Assembly (NCBI RefSeq): GCF_001636425.1
Contig: NZ_LWJG01000004.1
Location: 232,198 to 296,197 of the forward strand
DNA length: 64,000 nt
Direction of reading: 5' to 3'
Source of the DNA: Heyndrickxia acidicola
GTDB taxonomy: Bacteria; Bacillota; Bacilli; Bacillales; Bacillaceae_C
Part shown: piece by piece, positions 1 to 8,331 of the stretch
Layout: the number at the start of each line of letters is the position of its first letter
Position numbering within the stretch: the stretch's first letter is position 1
Translations under genes and position numbers: made by a program
Notes under the pieces: model-generated
What the model was told of the DNA's origin: nothing
The model's input: only the letters and a program-made list of their open reading frames with translations
Database searches by the model: none

Positions 1-51
1 AAAAGACTATTAAAATGGGGAAAAAAGGATAAATTAAAAGGCGGTAAGTAC

Positions 52-516
52 ATGATCAACGTTTTATTTGTATGCTTAGGGAATATTTGCCGTTCACCGA
101 TGGCTGAAGCTCTGTTTCGCCACTTAGTCAAAAAAGAAAATTTGACAAACAAAATCGCAGTTGATTCCGCTGCAACCAGTTCATGGCAAATAGGCTTCCC
201 TCCGCACGAAGGAACTCTTGATATTCTGAAGAGATACAATATCTCTTCTGATGGGCTTGTTGGACGCCGACTTAAGAAAGAAGACTTTTGGAGATTCGAC
301 TATATAATCGGTATGGATGAAAGCAACATAAAAAATATTTACAGGATAACCGGAAAGCCTAATCATCCAAAGATCATTAGGCTGCTCGACCTGACCATAT
401 ACAGGAAAGATATCCCTGATCCATTTTATACCGGTGATTTTGATGAAACCTATCGTCTTGTTTCAACTGGCTGCCGGATATTACTCAATAAAATACGCAG
501 AGAAAAAAACTTATAA
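52..516 (+). CDS. Low-molecular-weight protein tyrosine phosphatase (YfkJ type)
   Basis: Removes phosphate from phosphotyrosine or related substrates in the cytoplasm. The 154-aa protein opens with the P-loop CLGNICRS (nucleophile Cys8, Arg14, Ser15) and carries the general-acid motif DPF at Asp123, the two hallmarks of the family at its normal length. Isoleucine at position 12, where the arginine phosphatase YwlE has threonine, argues for the YfkJ branch. ATG is preceded by a GGCGG-type ribosome binding site. It has no close partner on the same strand, so the substrate cannot be inferred from context. Family assignment is firm; the physiological target is unknown. Confidence 0.93.
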   Translation: MINVLFVCLGNICRSPMAEALFRHLVKKENLTNKIAVDSAATSSWQIGFPPHEGTLDILKRYNISSDGLVGRRLKKEDFWRFDYIIGMDESNIKNIYRITGKPNHPKIIRLLDLTIYRKDIPDPFYTGDFDETYRLVSTGCRILLNKIRREKNL

Positions 517-589
517 CAAGGCATCCATCTTAATCAGACGATCAAAATAATTTCTATTTCACTAAACTAATTTTTTGAAATTGTAAAAT

Positions 590-805
590 CCGATTACTAA
601 ACAAAAATTCCAACATAACACTGGCTTCGAGCCGAATATTGTTTGTGAATGTTCAAGTGTTAGGATCATTATCGCGTTAGTAGTCGCTCGTATGGGTGCA
701 ACTATTCTGCCAAAGTTAGTGATGTCTTCCTTTCCGATTTCGGAGTCTAAGATGTTAGTTTTACTTGATGCAACTTTCAATCTGTTGTTTGTATTGTATA
801 GCTAA
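590..805 (+). pseudogene. LysR-family regulator, C-terminal remnant
   Basis: An open frame of about 70 codons with no start codon encodes the end of a LysR substrate-binding domain: a GFEPNIVCE segment followed by a MGATILPK segment, the usual G-F-x-P-x-I and G-x-x-(L)LP pattern. A stop lies directly upstream in the same frame, and the DNA-binding N-terminus is absent. The remaining DNA to about 1160 shows no gene, apart from a partial copy of the dispersed 'ACCCGTTACTTTAAGTAC' repeat edge near 995-1015. I read it as a decayed gene. Confidence 0.6.
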
Positions 806-1171
806 GGACGTCATCTTCCAAAGAGTGCGCGGGCTTTATCGATACTTTTAAGGAAGTTCATTTGTAATTGTAGCTTTTAACCATGTTGGCTGAACGATGA
901 CTTAATCAATTTATTCACCACGATTGAAGTAAACTGTCTCGTTAAGTCAAATAAGAAAAGTAATCTCCGCAGCAATCCCATTTTAAACTCTAGCTACCCG
1001 TTACTTTAAGTACAATGCTTCACAATCTAATTTCTCCATAGAACTAATAATAGCAATACTCTTTTCAAATAATATTATTCGTTAACATATATGAAAACTC
1101 TCTTCTTACATTAAAACCAACAAAATCATATTCCTTCTGAAAGAGGGAAATAATACTTTGGAGGTGAGTAT

Positions 1172-2176
1172 ATGGATAAGGAAAAATTAAAACTTACATC
1201 TTCAGAAATAGGTTCCTTATGGGGTGAGTATGTAAACGGAACAGCGGTAGATGTAGTAAATAGATATATGTACTCAATTATTGAAGATGAAGCAATAAAA
1301 ACGGTTTTTAATGAAGCTCTCAAGACATCCGAAAAACAAAAGAAGAAAATTATCACTTTTTTTGAGAGTGAAGGGTTTCCTGTTCCAATTGGATTTAATG
1401 AATCCGATCTTTATTTAGGAAAACAGAGATTGTTTTCAGATGCATTCTGTTTGAATTATTTACACGTTATGACTTTACATGGATTATTAGGGCATATCAC
1501 TGCATTAAGCATTTCTGTTAGAAAAGACTTAAGGGATTTTTACGACTCTTGTGATAACGATGCGAAAAAAATGTATCATCAAACGATTGAGTTATTGCTT
1601 GATAAAGGACTTTTTCAGAGAGACCCATTATTTTATGCATATGAACACCCTCAATTTATTTCAGGCAATGATTTTACAGATGGTTTTTTTGGGAAGAGGA
1701 GAACCCTTGCTGCTACAGAAATCATTAGTATTTCTTTTAACCTGAAAAAAAGCATTTTGGCTAAATCCCTTTCTATTGCATTCAGCCAGGTGGCGGAATC
1801 CAAAGAAGTAAGAAAATTTTTAACTGAATCAGAGAAAACTTCTGATGGTCAAATAAATGCATTAGCAAAAATACTCCAAGCTGATAACTTACCCGTTCCG
1901 AAATCATTGGAAACCGAAGTGACAATATCAACTGACTCTCCATTTTCTGATAAGTTATTAATGTATCATATGGGATTTTTGTTTCAAGCTGCACAAAACT
2001 ATCATGGGGCTGGTCTTGCAACAGCCATGCGAACAGACCTCGTGACAATTTATGAGGCAACTATTTTACAAAATCTTATGGTTACTAAGAATTGGTTTAA
2101 TCTTATGGTGAAAAATAAATGGTTAGAACAACCTCCACTTGCACCTAATAGAACAGAAATTGCAAAACAAAAATAA
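1172..2176 (+). CDS. DUF3231 family protein
   Basis: A 334-aa soluble protein made of two similar helical halves (about residues 5-165 and 175-330). Each is rich in histidines and acidic residues in a ferritin-like four-helix pattern, as in DUF3231 proteins of Bacillaceae, several of which are linked to spores. ATG follows a strong site (TTGGAGGTG, 6-8 nt spacing). It stands alone and ends in its own terminator. The function is unknown; metal binding is only a fold-based guess. Confidence 0.85.
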   Translation: MDKEKLKLTSSEIGSLWGEYVNGTAVDVVNRYMYSIIEDEAIKTVFNEALKTSEKQKKKIITFFESEGFPVPIGFNESDLYLGKQRLFSDAFCLNYLHVMTLHGLLGHITALSISVRKDLRDFYDSCDNDAKKMYHQTIELLLDKGLFQRDPLFYAYEHPQFISGNDFTDGFFGKRRTLAATEIISISFNLKKSILAKSLSIAFSQVAESKEVRKFLTESEKTSDGQINALAKILQADNLPVPKSLETEVTISTDSPFSDKLLMYHMGFLFQAAQNYHGAGLATAMRTDLVTIYEATILQNLMVTKNWFNLMVKNKWLEQPPLAPNRTEIAKQK

Positions 2177-2182
2177 CAAAAC

Positions 2183-2216
2183 ATGCCCTTCCAAATCGGT
2201 GGGGCATTTTATTTTT
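2183..2216 (+). terminator. Intrinsic terminator after the DUF3231 gene
   Basis: Hairpin ATGCCC / GGGCAT with a 13-nt loop, then a T-rich tract, starting 7 nt after the stop codon. Confidence 0.75.
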
Positions 2217-2283
2217 AGTAAATCCTTCTTCCACTATCATTTGTTATTGAAGATCGCTCTCATTAGTTTATTAAGAAGATTGT

Positions 2284-2772
2284 TTAATTACTTAACTCTT
2301 TAACAGAAACATCGTATTTTTGATGCCATTTCTCCCAATTTTCTTTAGGAAATTTGGCGTGATAATGTCCATTTAATAAATCAATCAATACATCAAGGCA
2401 AACGTGCCATCCAGCTAAATCTTTCGAAGTGTGATCATTTATTGTACTGATAAATTCTATTAACACCAATAAGCAACCTTCAGGTTTAGGATATAATTCG
2501 AAACGTACCCAACCGTCACCCCATTCATATTCAAAAACTTCTTTTTCTTTAAAGTCTCTTATTTTAATGTCAAAGGAATTACTTGTTACATCATTCATAT
2601 TAAATTTGATAGTACCACCTTGCTTGAGGTCTACTACTTGAAGATTCGGCATCCATTTTCCTAACTTATCATTTTGAGTAATAGCAGCCCATACCTTTTC
2701 TACTGAATGTTTAAGTGGGCGATTGTAACGAGCGATGTGACCACCTTCAACTTTTTCTATTACAGCTAACAT
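2284..2772 (-). CDS. SRPBCC / AHSA1-type protein
   Basis: A 162-aa START-like (SRPBCC, Hsp90 ATPase activator homology 1) protein. The opening pattern 'NRPLKHSVEKVWAAITQ' and the later 'WGDGWVRFELYP' are typical of the family, which forms a hydrophobic ligand cavity. It starts directly after the ArsR-type regulator gene (2 nt gap), so the two are one operon. ArsR-SRPBCC pairs are common in Bacillus, and the regulator probably controls this gene. The ligand is unknown. Confidence 0.85.
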   Translation of the reverse strand: MLAVIEKVEGGHIARYNRPLKHSVEKVWAAITQNDKLGKWMPNLQVVDLKQGGTIKFNMNDVTSNSFDIKIRDFKEKEVFEYEWGDGWVRFELYPKPEGCLLVLIEFISTINDHTSKDLAGWHVCLDVLIDLLNGHYHAKFPKENWEKWHQKYDVSVKELSN

Positions 2773-2774
2773 TT

Positions 2775-3110
2775 TTATTCCTCCTCCTCATTTAAGAATT
2801 GTTCAAGTGCATCCAACTTTTCTGACCAATACTCTCGATAAGGCTCAAGCCAGTTATCAATTTCTTTTAAAGGCTGTCCCTGTAAATGATAGATACGACT
2901 TTGAGATTCTTTGATAATTGTAACTAAACCTGCTTCCCGCAGGATTTTTAGGTGTTTCGAAACACCAGGTTGGCTTAACTTTGAAAATTCAACAATTTCA
3001 TTAACAGTCCTTGGATTAATTCTTAGAAAATCAATAATTTTCCTACGGTTTGGCTCCGCTATTACTTCAAACAAATTCATCTTTACTTTTTTAGTTTGAG
3101 CAGCATTCAC
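2775..3110 (-). CDS. ArsR-type winged-helix repressor
   Basis: A 111-aa helix-turn-helix regulator (recognition region about residues 36-64, 'QPGVSKHLKILREAGL') without the Cys-x-Cys metal site of true arsenic sensors. It therefore belongs to the non-metal 'AHSA1-partner' group. The start is GTG at 3110, with GGAGG about 10 nt upstream. An ATG at codon 11 has no such site. The AT-rich upstream DNA (about 3130-3175) holds two near copies of AATATAACYATA, which could be its operator. Confidence 0.85.
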   Translation of the reverse strand: MNAAQTKKVKMNLFEVIAEPNRRKIIDFLRINPRTVNEIVEFSKLSQPGVSKHLKILREAGLVTIIKESQSRIYHLQGQPLKEIDNWLEPYREYWSEKLDALEQFLNEEEE

Positions 3111-3602
3111 ATTTCAGCAACCTCCCTAATATATATTTATATTTCTATATAGTTATATTACTGTATGGTTATATTAATTACAAATTATATCTTCCGTTCT
3201 TCAACAATTCTGCCCGTTTAAAAAGAAAATTAGTATCACTCTTTGACCCAACCAAAAAAGCACCCCGAAGGATGTCTGTGTTCTAAATTAAATATTTACT
3301 ACTTCATAAAATAATTCATCTCTTACTTCGGTAAATGGAAAACCGCCCGATCCACTACTTTTACGGCTTGGATCAGCTATACCCAGATCAAGAGGATGGA
3401 GGAGTTACGGTTATTTTGCCGTAACCAGGAGTGAAGCAGTTAAATAAAGAAATCATCAGTCAATTACTGACCGCCAGTAGTATAACCTTTTCCACCTCTT
3501 TAAATACAATTTTCTTTCATTTAAGCATTTACTTTACCTTCTTGAACTCAAGCCTCCGATTGTTGAACTAGCACCATCCTAAGGATTTATTTGATATTAG
3601 AT
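3111..3602. other. Gene-free interval
   Basis: About 490 nt with no supportable gene. The first 70 nt hold the promoter of the ArsR/SRPBCC operon. One short open stretch near 3336-3410 (translation containing 'LDQLYPDQEDGG') could be the scrap of a lost gene but is too short to name. Confidence 0.5.
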
Positions 3603-4364
3603 TCATCCTTTAGCTGATTCACCACCATCTATAACCATAACGTGCCCATTTATATATGAAGCTTGATCAGAGCATAACCAAATGGCAGAGTCAGCTATTT
3701 CGTTTGGATTTCCAATTCTTCCTTGAGGAATATCTGATTCAGTTTGGCTTTCAGTAACTCCTGTTTCCATAAATACCTTTTCTAATAAAGGTGTGCGGAT
3801 CGCACCAGGACAGATAACATTAATACGTATATTTGATTTCGCATATTCAAGTGCTGAAGACTTTGTTAGACTAATAACTCCAGCTTTACTTGCAGCATAA
3901 GCTGATGCAGTCGGAGTTCCTCCTAAACCATTAATCGATGAGATATTTACAATATTTCCGTAACCTTGCTTTAGCATCTGTTGTATCTGAAATTTCATAC
4001 ATAGCCATACACCTTTAAGATTAGTAGTGATAACTGTATCAAAATCATCTTGTGTAATATCAGCAATTGGTGCAATACTTCCTATTACTCCCGCAGCATT
4101 ACAAGCAAAATCCAGACTTCCAAAACTATCTACGGTAAATTGAATTAATTTTTCAACCTGTTCATAAGAACTCACATCGGTTTGAAATGAAAGAGCTTCT
4201 CCCCCCATTTCTCGAATTAAGTTCTGAGTTTCTTTAATGGTTTTAGGTGATCTTCCTGCCACAACTACTTTTGATCCTTGATTAGCAAAATTTATAGCTA
4301 TAGCCCTTCCGATCCCTGAACCCCCACCTGTGACTAAAGCTACCTTATTTATAAATGAATTCAT
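3603..4364 (-). CDS. Short-chain dehydrogenase/reductase (classical SDR)
   Basis: A 253-aa NAD(P)-dependent oxidoreductase of the classical SDR family. It shows the nucleotide motif TGGGSGIG (12-19), NAAG (89-92), catalytic Ser142/143, Tyr156 and Lys160 in YAASK, and the C-terminal 'YINGHVMVIDGG' dimer strand. Length is standard for the glucose-1-dehydrogenase-like subgroup. ATG is preceded by a GGTGGGG purine run. It stands alone, so the substrate cannot be deduced. Confidence 0.9.
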   Translation of the reverse strand: MNSFINKVALVTGGGSGIGRAIAINFANQGSKVVVAGRSPKTIKETQNLIREMGGEALSFQTDVSSYEQVEKLIQFTVDSFGSLDFACNAAGVIGSIAPIADITQDDFDTVITTNLKGVWLCMKFQIQQMLKQGYGNIVNISSINGLGGTPTASAYAASKAGVISLTKSSALEYAKSNIRINVICPGAIRTPLLEKVFMETGVTESQTESDIPQGRIGNPNEIADSAIWLCSDQASYINGHVMVIDGGESAKG

Positions 4365-4544
4365 TTCCCCCCACCTTTCTTACCTTTAGGATATTTTCAG
4401 TAATTAATTTTATGACCAATACTACTCGTTAGTTAAATGAGAAAATCATACTCTTTAACAGAGCCTTAATAAAAGGAATTTGTGTGCTTTTCTCCTTACT
4501 GTACAGTTTTTATTAAACGCTCATCAAACGTTTTTCTTATTCAA

Positions 4545-4617
4545 CTAAACTGCCACGATAGTGACATAAAAAAAGCTGCCCACAATGACAGCCAGATGTG
4601 TTTAGCTCTTGCACCCG
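4545..4617 (-). repeat. Dispersed terminator-bearing repeat, copy A
   Basis: This 73-bp stretch is identical to 62682-62754. Read on the minus strand it contains GCTGTC / GGCAGC around a short loop, followed by seven T, which is an intrinsic terminator placed 30 nt after the arsC stop. The 3' side ends in the family edge 'GCACCCGTTA'. Confidence 0.8.
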
Positions 4618-4647
4618 TTAATGTAAGTGCACTTTTTCACAATTTTC

Positions 4648-5079
4648 CTATAAAGAATTCTTATTTTCAGTTTCCCCAAAAAGCTTAATTCTTTCACCAA
4701 TTTCATCCCGTACACGTCGGAAGAATGCCCATTTTTGTTCGTCAGTTCCTTCTGCTTTTGCAGGATCATCAAAACCCCAGTGAACTCGTTTTACTTTTGG
4801 AGGTGTAGCAGGACAGTGTTCTTCTGCATGTCCGCATAATGTTACGACTAAATCTGCATTTTTAAGAATTTCAGGGTCGATTACATCAGATGTATGATTT
4901 GAAATATCAATTCCCACTTCTTTCATTGCTTTTACCGCATTTGGGTTCAACCCATGTGCTTCAAGCCCTGCACTTTTTACTTCCCATTCCTCACGCAAAT
5001 ATCTTTTAGCCCAACCTTCTGCCATTTGGCTTCGACAAGAATTGCCCGTACATAAGAAATAGATTGTTTTTTTAGTCAT
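4648..5079 (-). CDS. arsC: Arsenate reductase, thioredoxin-linked
   Basis: Reduces As(V) to As(III) using a three-cysteine relay. Cys10 sits in the phosphatase-like P-loop CTGNSCRS, with Cys82 and Cys89 in 'LCGHAEEHC', exactly the pI258/B. subtilis arrangement; length 143 aa is normal. ATG follows AAGGAG. It is the last gene of arsR-arsI-aquaporin-arsC, 12 nt after the channel gene, and is followed by a terminator-bearing repeat. Its product As(III) is presumably released through the adjacent channel. Confidence 0.95.
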   Translation of the reverse strand: MTKKTIYFLCTGNSCRSQMAEGWAKRYLREEWEVKSAGLEAHGLNPNAVKAMKEVGIDISNHTSDVIDPEILKNADLVVTLCGHAEEHCPATPPKVKRVHWGFDDPAKAEGTDEQKWAFFRRVRDEIGERIKLFGETENKNSL

Positions 5080-5091
5080 GATGTTTTCTCC

Positions 5092-5733
5092 TTATTTTTC
5101 ATGTAGTATTTTATAAATGATTGCTGCACAGCTTGCCCCTAATATGGTTGCTACAATATACACCCATAAACATTGTGTAGTTCCTGATACGATTGCTGGT
5201 CCAATTGACCTTGCTGGATTCATTGATGCACCGCAAATTGGACCTGCAAACATAGCTTCTAAGCCTACTGTAGCACCAATAGCAACTCCTGCAAATGATT
5301 TTACTGCTTTTCCATGAACGGCTGAACCGAATATAACCATCATCAAGAAGAAGGTGAGGATAAATTCTAAAATAAACGATTGTTCCCATGAACCTCTTGG
5401 TAAGGTAGCACCTAATGAAGCAACGTTTCCAAATAAACATAATAAGGTTGCACTCGCAATAATACCTGCAATTAATTGAGTAATAATGTAATTTAGTGCT
5501 TCAATCTTGTTTATATCCCTATGGATAAAAAAACCTATTGTAACCGCAGGATTAAAATGGGCACCTGATATATACCCAAACGTGTAAATTAAAGCCATAA
5601 CTACAAGCCCAAATGTTAAGGCAATCCCGACATGTGTTAAACTTTTTGTTACATCATCAATTACAACGGCACCTGTACCAGCGAATACTAAGAAGTATGT
5701 TCCTAAAAATTCTGCAATTAATTTCTTTCTCAT
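5092..5733 (-). CDS. Aquaporin/aquaglyceroporin of the arsenic operon (AqpS-like)
   Basis: A MIP-family channel with six predicted membrane helices and both NPA boxes (HFNPAVT near residue 61 and MNPARS near 171, counted from this start). I chose the ATG at 5733; the upstream TTG at 5742 has no better site. Its position between arsI and arsC, with no arsB or acr3 in the operon, suggests the As(III) exit route. This is established for Sinorhizobium AqpS, where As(III) made inside flows out down its gradient. Transport specificity here is inferred from context. Confidence 0.85.
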   Translation of the reverse strand: MRKKLIAEFLGTYFLVFAGTGAVVIDDVTKSLTHVGIALTFGLVVMALIYTFGYISGAHFNPAVTIGFFIHRDINKIEALNYIITQLIAGIIASATLLCLFGNVASLGATLPRGSWEQSFILEFILTFFLMMVIFGSAVHGKAVKSFAGVAIGATVGLEAMFAGPICGASMNPARSIGPAIVSGTTQCLWVYIVATILGASCAAIIYKILHEK

Positions 5734-5760
5734 CTGTACCAACCTATTCGGATTTTTAAT

Positions 5761-6198
5761 CTAGCAGCATTGATTATTTGAAGTAACAGGAGTATTTACA
5801 CAGCAACTTTCAGACTTTATGCTGTGAATTTCACTGTTTTCTTTTGTGTAGAAAAATTCCCATTCGTTTCCGTCAGGGTCAGTAACCCAAAATTTATCTT
5901 GTACCGCATAACAGCAAGTTGTGTTCATTTCCTCTCGTGCAAAGAAACCCTCTTTTTCTAATCTTTCCTTATGGGATACAATTTCTTCGGCTGTTTCCAC
6001 TTGAAAACCAAAATGATTGACTTGATTTCCGTTCACTTCATCTCGAACATTAAGTGTAAAGTTAAGTCCGGGGGTCTTTAATAAAAATTTTGCATAGTCC
6101 TCTTTTACTTTTACTGGAGATACACCAAATACTTTTTGGTAAAAGGTAATCGATTTTTCTAAATTTGTAATATTGATTCCCACGTGAACGTATTTCAT
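5761..6198 (-). CDS. arsI: ArsI-type C-As lyase (VOC family dioxygenase)
   Basis: A glyoxalase/vicinal-oxygen-chelate protein predicted to demethylate trivalent methylarsenite and cleave aromatic arsenicals. With the ATG at 6198 (GGAGG 8 nt upstream), the metal triad falls at His5, His62 and Glu114, and the As-binding pair at Cys95-Cys96 in 'TTCCYAVQDKFW', matching the layout known for Bacillus ArsI. The tail carries four more cysteines (CC near 132 and at the end). The in-frame TTG at 6204 is a less likely start. It is the second gene of the operon, behind an internal ArsR-like palindrome. Confidence 0.88.
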   Translation of the reverse strand: MKYVHVGINITNLEKSITFYQKVFGVSPVKVKEDYAKFLLKTPGLNFTLNVRDEVNGNQVNHFGFQVETAEEIVSHKERLEKEGFFAREEMNTTCCYAVQDKFWVTDPDGNEWEFFYTKENSEIHSIKSESCCVNTPVTSNNQCC

Positions 6199-6226
6199 AT
6201 TCAATTCCTCCCTAAGTGTTTTATTT

Positions 6227-6244
6227 AATCAAATAAATTTGATT
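6227..6244 (-). promoter_or_regulatory. Palindrome between arsR and arsI, likely second ArsR site
   Basis: Perfect 18-bp palindrome AATCAAATAAATTTGATT in the 60-nt gap between arsR and arsI. It shares the ATCAA...TTGAT half-sites of the operator upstream of arsR, so it may allow separate control of arsI and the downstream genes. Binding is inferred from sequence only. Confidence 0.55.
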
Positions 6245-6259
6245 TATAACCTAAAAAAA

Positions 6260-6574
6260 TTAGCAACAACTTCCCTTACCAGTTTTTCTAAATATGCAAC
6301 ATAGTTCTTCTGAGAGTAGATTGTTTACTTCTGTATCATTCAAATCATAATAACTCCATGTACCTTTTGTCTCTTTTACAATTAGACCTGCATCCAACAA
6401 AATTTTTAAATGGTAGGATAACTTAGATTGTGGCATTTCAAATATCTCTGTTAGATCGCATACACATGTTTGACCTCTTTGGCAAAGGGCATACATGATT
6501 TCCAATCGCTTACTTTCAGCTAACGCTTTAAACTTCTTTTCATACTCCTGTAACTGTTGTACTATTTTGGTCAT
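6260..6574 (-). CDS. arsR: Arsenic-responsive repressor
   Basis: A 104-aa ArsR/SmtB winged-helix protein with the sensor motif TCVCDL (Cys37 and Cys39) at the start of the recognition helix region, and 'QSKLSYHLKILLDAGL' as the DNA-reading segment. Extra cysteines at 31, near 92-93 and in a terminal CC could add arsenic ligands. It heads the operon and should be displaced by As(III), inducing itself plus arsI, the channel and arsC. Confidence 0.92.
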   Translation of the reverse strand: MTKIVQQLQEYEKKFKALAESKRLEIMYALCQRGQTCVCDLTEIFEMPQSKLSYHLKILLDAGLIVKETKGTWSYYDLNDTEVNNLLSEELCCIFRKTGKGSCC

Positions 6575-6588
6575 TTGTCATTTCCTTT

Positions 6589-6641
6589 CATCAATTTTTT
6601 TTGATGTTTTTATTATATGTGTGATTTTATTTATAATGCAA
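6589..6641 (-). promoter_or_regulatory. ars operon promoter and operator
   Basis: Read on the minus strand: -35 TTGCAT (6641-6636), 18-nt spacer, -10 TATAAT (6617-6612), then the palindrome CATCAATTTTTTTTGATG (6589-6606) just downstream of the -10, where a bound ArsR would block transcription. Confidence 0.7.
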
Positions 6642-6936
6642 TATTTAAATTCAAAAAATATTATATGATTATTTATATTTTGTACTCGAAAATAGAACCC
6701 GTTAGCTTTTGCTAGCGGGCTGGGTTTTGGAGTAGAAAAACTTCATTCACATACCAATTCGCACCTTAATTAGCAATAATTAACACCAGAAAACGCACAG
6801 TGATTGGTTTCCTGGGCGTTTTCCACCCTTATAAAATCATATGTTTGAATTTTTTCAATGTTTTATGGGTAGTTATGTTAAACTACTAAAAATGAGAATC
6901 TTTTGGAGGTTTACACTTATATCGGAGGCGTTAATT
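6642..6936. other. Gene-free interval with two hairpins
   Basis: No gene. CCCGTTAGC / GCTAGCGGG around a TTTT loop lies at about 6698-6719, and GAAAACGC / GCGTTTTC at about 6792-6823. Both resemble parts of the hairpin repeat seen at 21874-21985 and 60048-60122. Confidence 0.4.
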
Positions 6937-7437
6937 ATGACTCAACTTGCACTAACAATGTATGACTATCATGTTTGGGCAAATCAAACACTATTTAATT
7001 GATTAAAAGAGCTATCTAATGATGTTTATCATCAAGAAATTCAAAGCGTTTTTCCCACTATATCCAATGTGGTTTCTCACATGTATATCGTTGATCAACT
7101 TTGGTTTCACATTATTTCTGGTAAAAACATGCCAGAAGCATTGGAAATAGACAAACAATCAGGGGAAGGAAAAGATATTGAAGAAATGGATAGGTTATTT
7201 TACAACTTATCACAAAAATATAAAGAAGTTCTAAACAAGCAAAATGATTTTGAAAAGATAGTCGTACTGGACATTCCATGGGAAGGAAAAAAGGAAACGA
7301 GTCTTTCTGAAATGGTCATGCACATTGTCACTCATGCAACTTATCACAGGGGAAATATCACTTCGATGTTACGCCAAATGGGTTATCCATCTGTCACAAC
7401 TGACCTTACGCGTTACTGGTACTCGGAACAAAATTAA
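6937..7437 (+). pseudogene. DinB-family protein with an internal TGA stop
   Basis: A 166-codon DinB/YfiT-like four-helix metal-binding fold protein. ATG at 6937 has GGAGG 8-10 nt upstream, but codon 22 is TGA (7000-7002), where 'NQTLFN-x-LKEL' suggests an arginine CGA that mutated. The rest is uninterrupted and keeps the histidines of the family (SHMYIVDQLW; THATYHRG). Translation could only restart at an internal site, and the first helix would be lost. Either a recent pseudogene or a base error. Confidence 0.75.
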
Positions 7438-7653
7438 GTACTGTATATGGTGTATAACAAGCCTATATAAACTCCTAAATAAAGAATAGACCGATTGTTA
7501 CTTTTTATAAAATGGTAAAAATAGATAATGGCTTCTTGGTAGGGTAAAAAGATGTAAAAGAAAGACACACTATTTTTTCATTATGAAAAGAAGTGTATAG
7601 TACAAAATAAGAAACAGAAAACTAGTACTGTAAGGAAAAGGAGGCTAGATAAA

Positions 7654-8181
7654 ATGTTTTTATTTATTGGGATTATCATCATTATCGTGGTAGTGTATTT
7701 TTTAATAATTAGACCATTGACTGAGCGGAATCGGCCGCAGATATACGAACCAAGAAGAAATCTTTACGAGGAGCGCCCCGATTATTATGGAAATAATCCT
7801 AATAGAATGGGCAGCTGGAATGGTATGGGCGGCTCAGGAATGGGCCGGTTCGGCACCTTTGCGGGAGGGCTGGCAACGGGTGCATTACTGACATACTTAT
7901 TGGAACAGGGCAGAATTGGTTTTGATCAGTACCAGTCTATGCAAAATTTGGGGGACCAGGAATTGTTGCGAGAATTACAAGACCAAAATATTTTGCAGCA
8001 GGACGAAATTAATCAACTGCGGGAGGATATCGATTCCCGGCACGATGACGGCGGGCAGAATGATTGGAATCAAGATAACGAGGATCAACGTAATGATAGA
8101 AGAGATGACAATTCCTATGGTCCTCAGGATGACAATAATTTTGATTATGGGAATGATAACTCGGATGATAACTGGGTGTAG
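7654..8181 (+). CDS. Membrane-anchored protein with acidic Asn/Asp-rich tail
   Basis: 175 aa: one N-terminal membrane helix (residues 2-22), a basic proline/tyrosine stretch, a glycine/methionine-rich segment ending in 'GLATGALLTYLLEQGRIGFDQY', and a tail rich in Asp, Asn, Gln and Arg from residue 125. ATG has a strong AAAGGAGG site. I do not recognise a named family; the middle resembles short-oligomerisation (SHOCT-like) segments only loosely. Probably expressed, function unknown. Confidence 0.75.
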   Translation: MFLFIGIIIIIVVVYFLIIRPLTERNRPQIYEPRRNLYEERPDYYGNNPNRMGSWNGMGGSGMGRFGTFAGGLATGALLTYLLEQGRIGFDQYQSMQNLGDQELLRELQDQNILQQDEINQLREDIDSRHDDGGQNDWNQDNEDQRNDRRDDNSYGPQDDNNFDYGNDNSDDNWV

Positions 8182-8211
8182 TGAAAGAAAAGATATTCTG
8201 TAAGATAATAG

Positions 8212-8281
8212 GGCTCTGTCATTTTCAGGGTAAAGGATTTCAGCAACTTCCCTTTACCCAAAACATTGAAATAACAGAGCC
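8212..8281. terminator. Long bidirectional hairpin between convergent genes
   Basis: Nested inverted repeats GGCTCTGT...ACAGAGCC enclosing GGGTAAAGG...CCTTTACCC, between the plus-strand gene ending at 8181 and the minus-strand gene ending at 8332. It probably terminates both. Its length (70 nt) is large for a simple terminator, so it could also be a small inverted-repeat element. Confidence 0.6.
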
Positions 8282-8331
8282 TTGCTTTACCCATCTTGTT
8301 TAGAGTGAATGATTGTGTATCTCTATTCCGG

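Noticed and set aside
562..780. 72-codon open frame on the minus strand
   Set aside because: It is the antisense of the LysR remnant on the plus strand, which reads as a real family; the minus frame has no binding site or recognisable sequence.
3254..3290. Terminator-like hairpin near 3254
   Set aside because: The arms do not pair well and no gene ends nearby.
5117..5440. Long open frames antisense to or overlapping the aquaporin gene
   Set aside because: The aquaporin frame has both NPA boxes and membrane helices; the others are its shadows.
7000..7002. TGA in the DinB gene read as selenocysteine
   Set aside because: No SECIS-like stem follows, the family has no selenoprotein members known to me, and the expected residue fits arginine.
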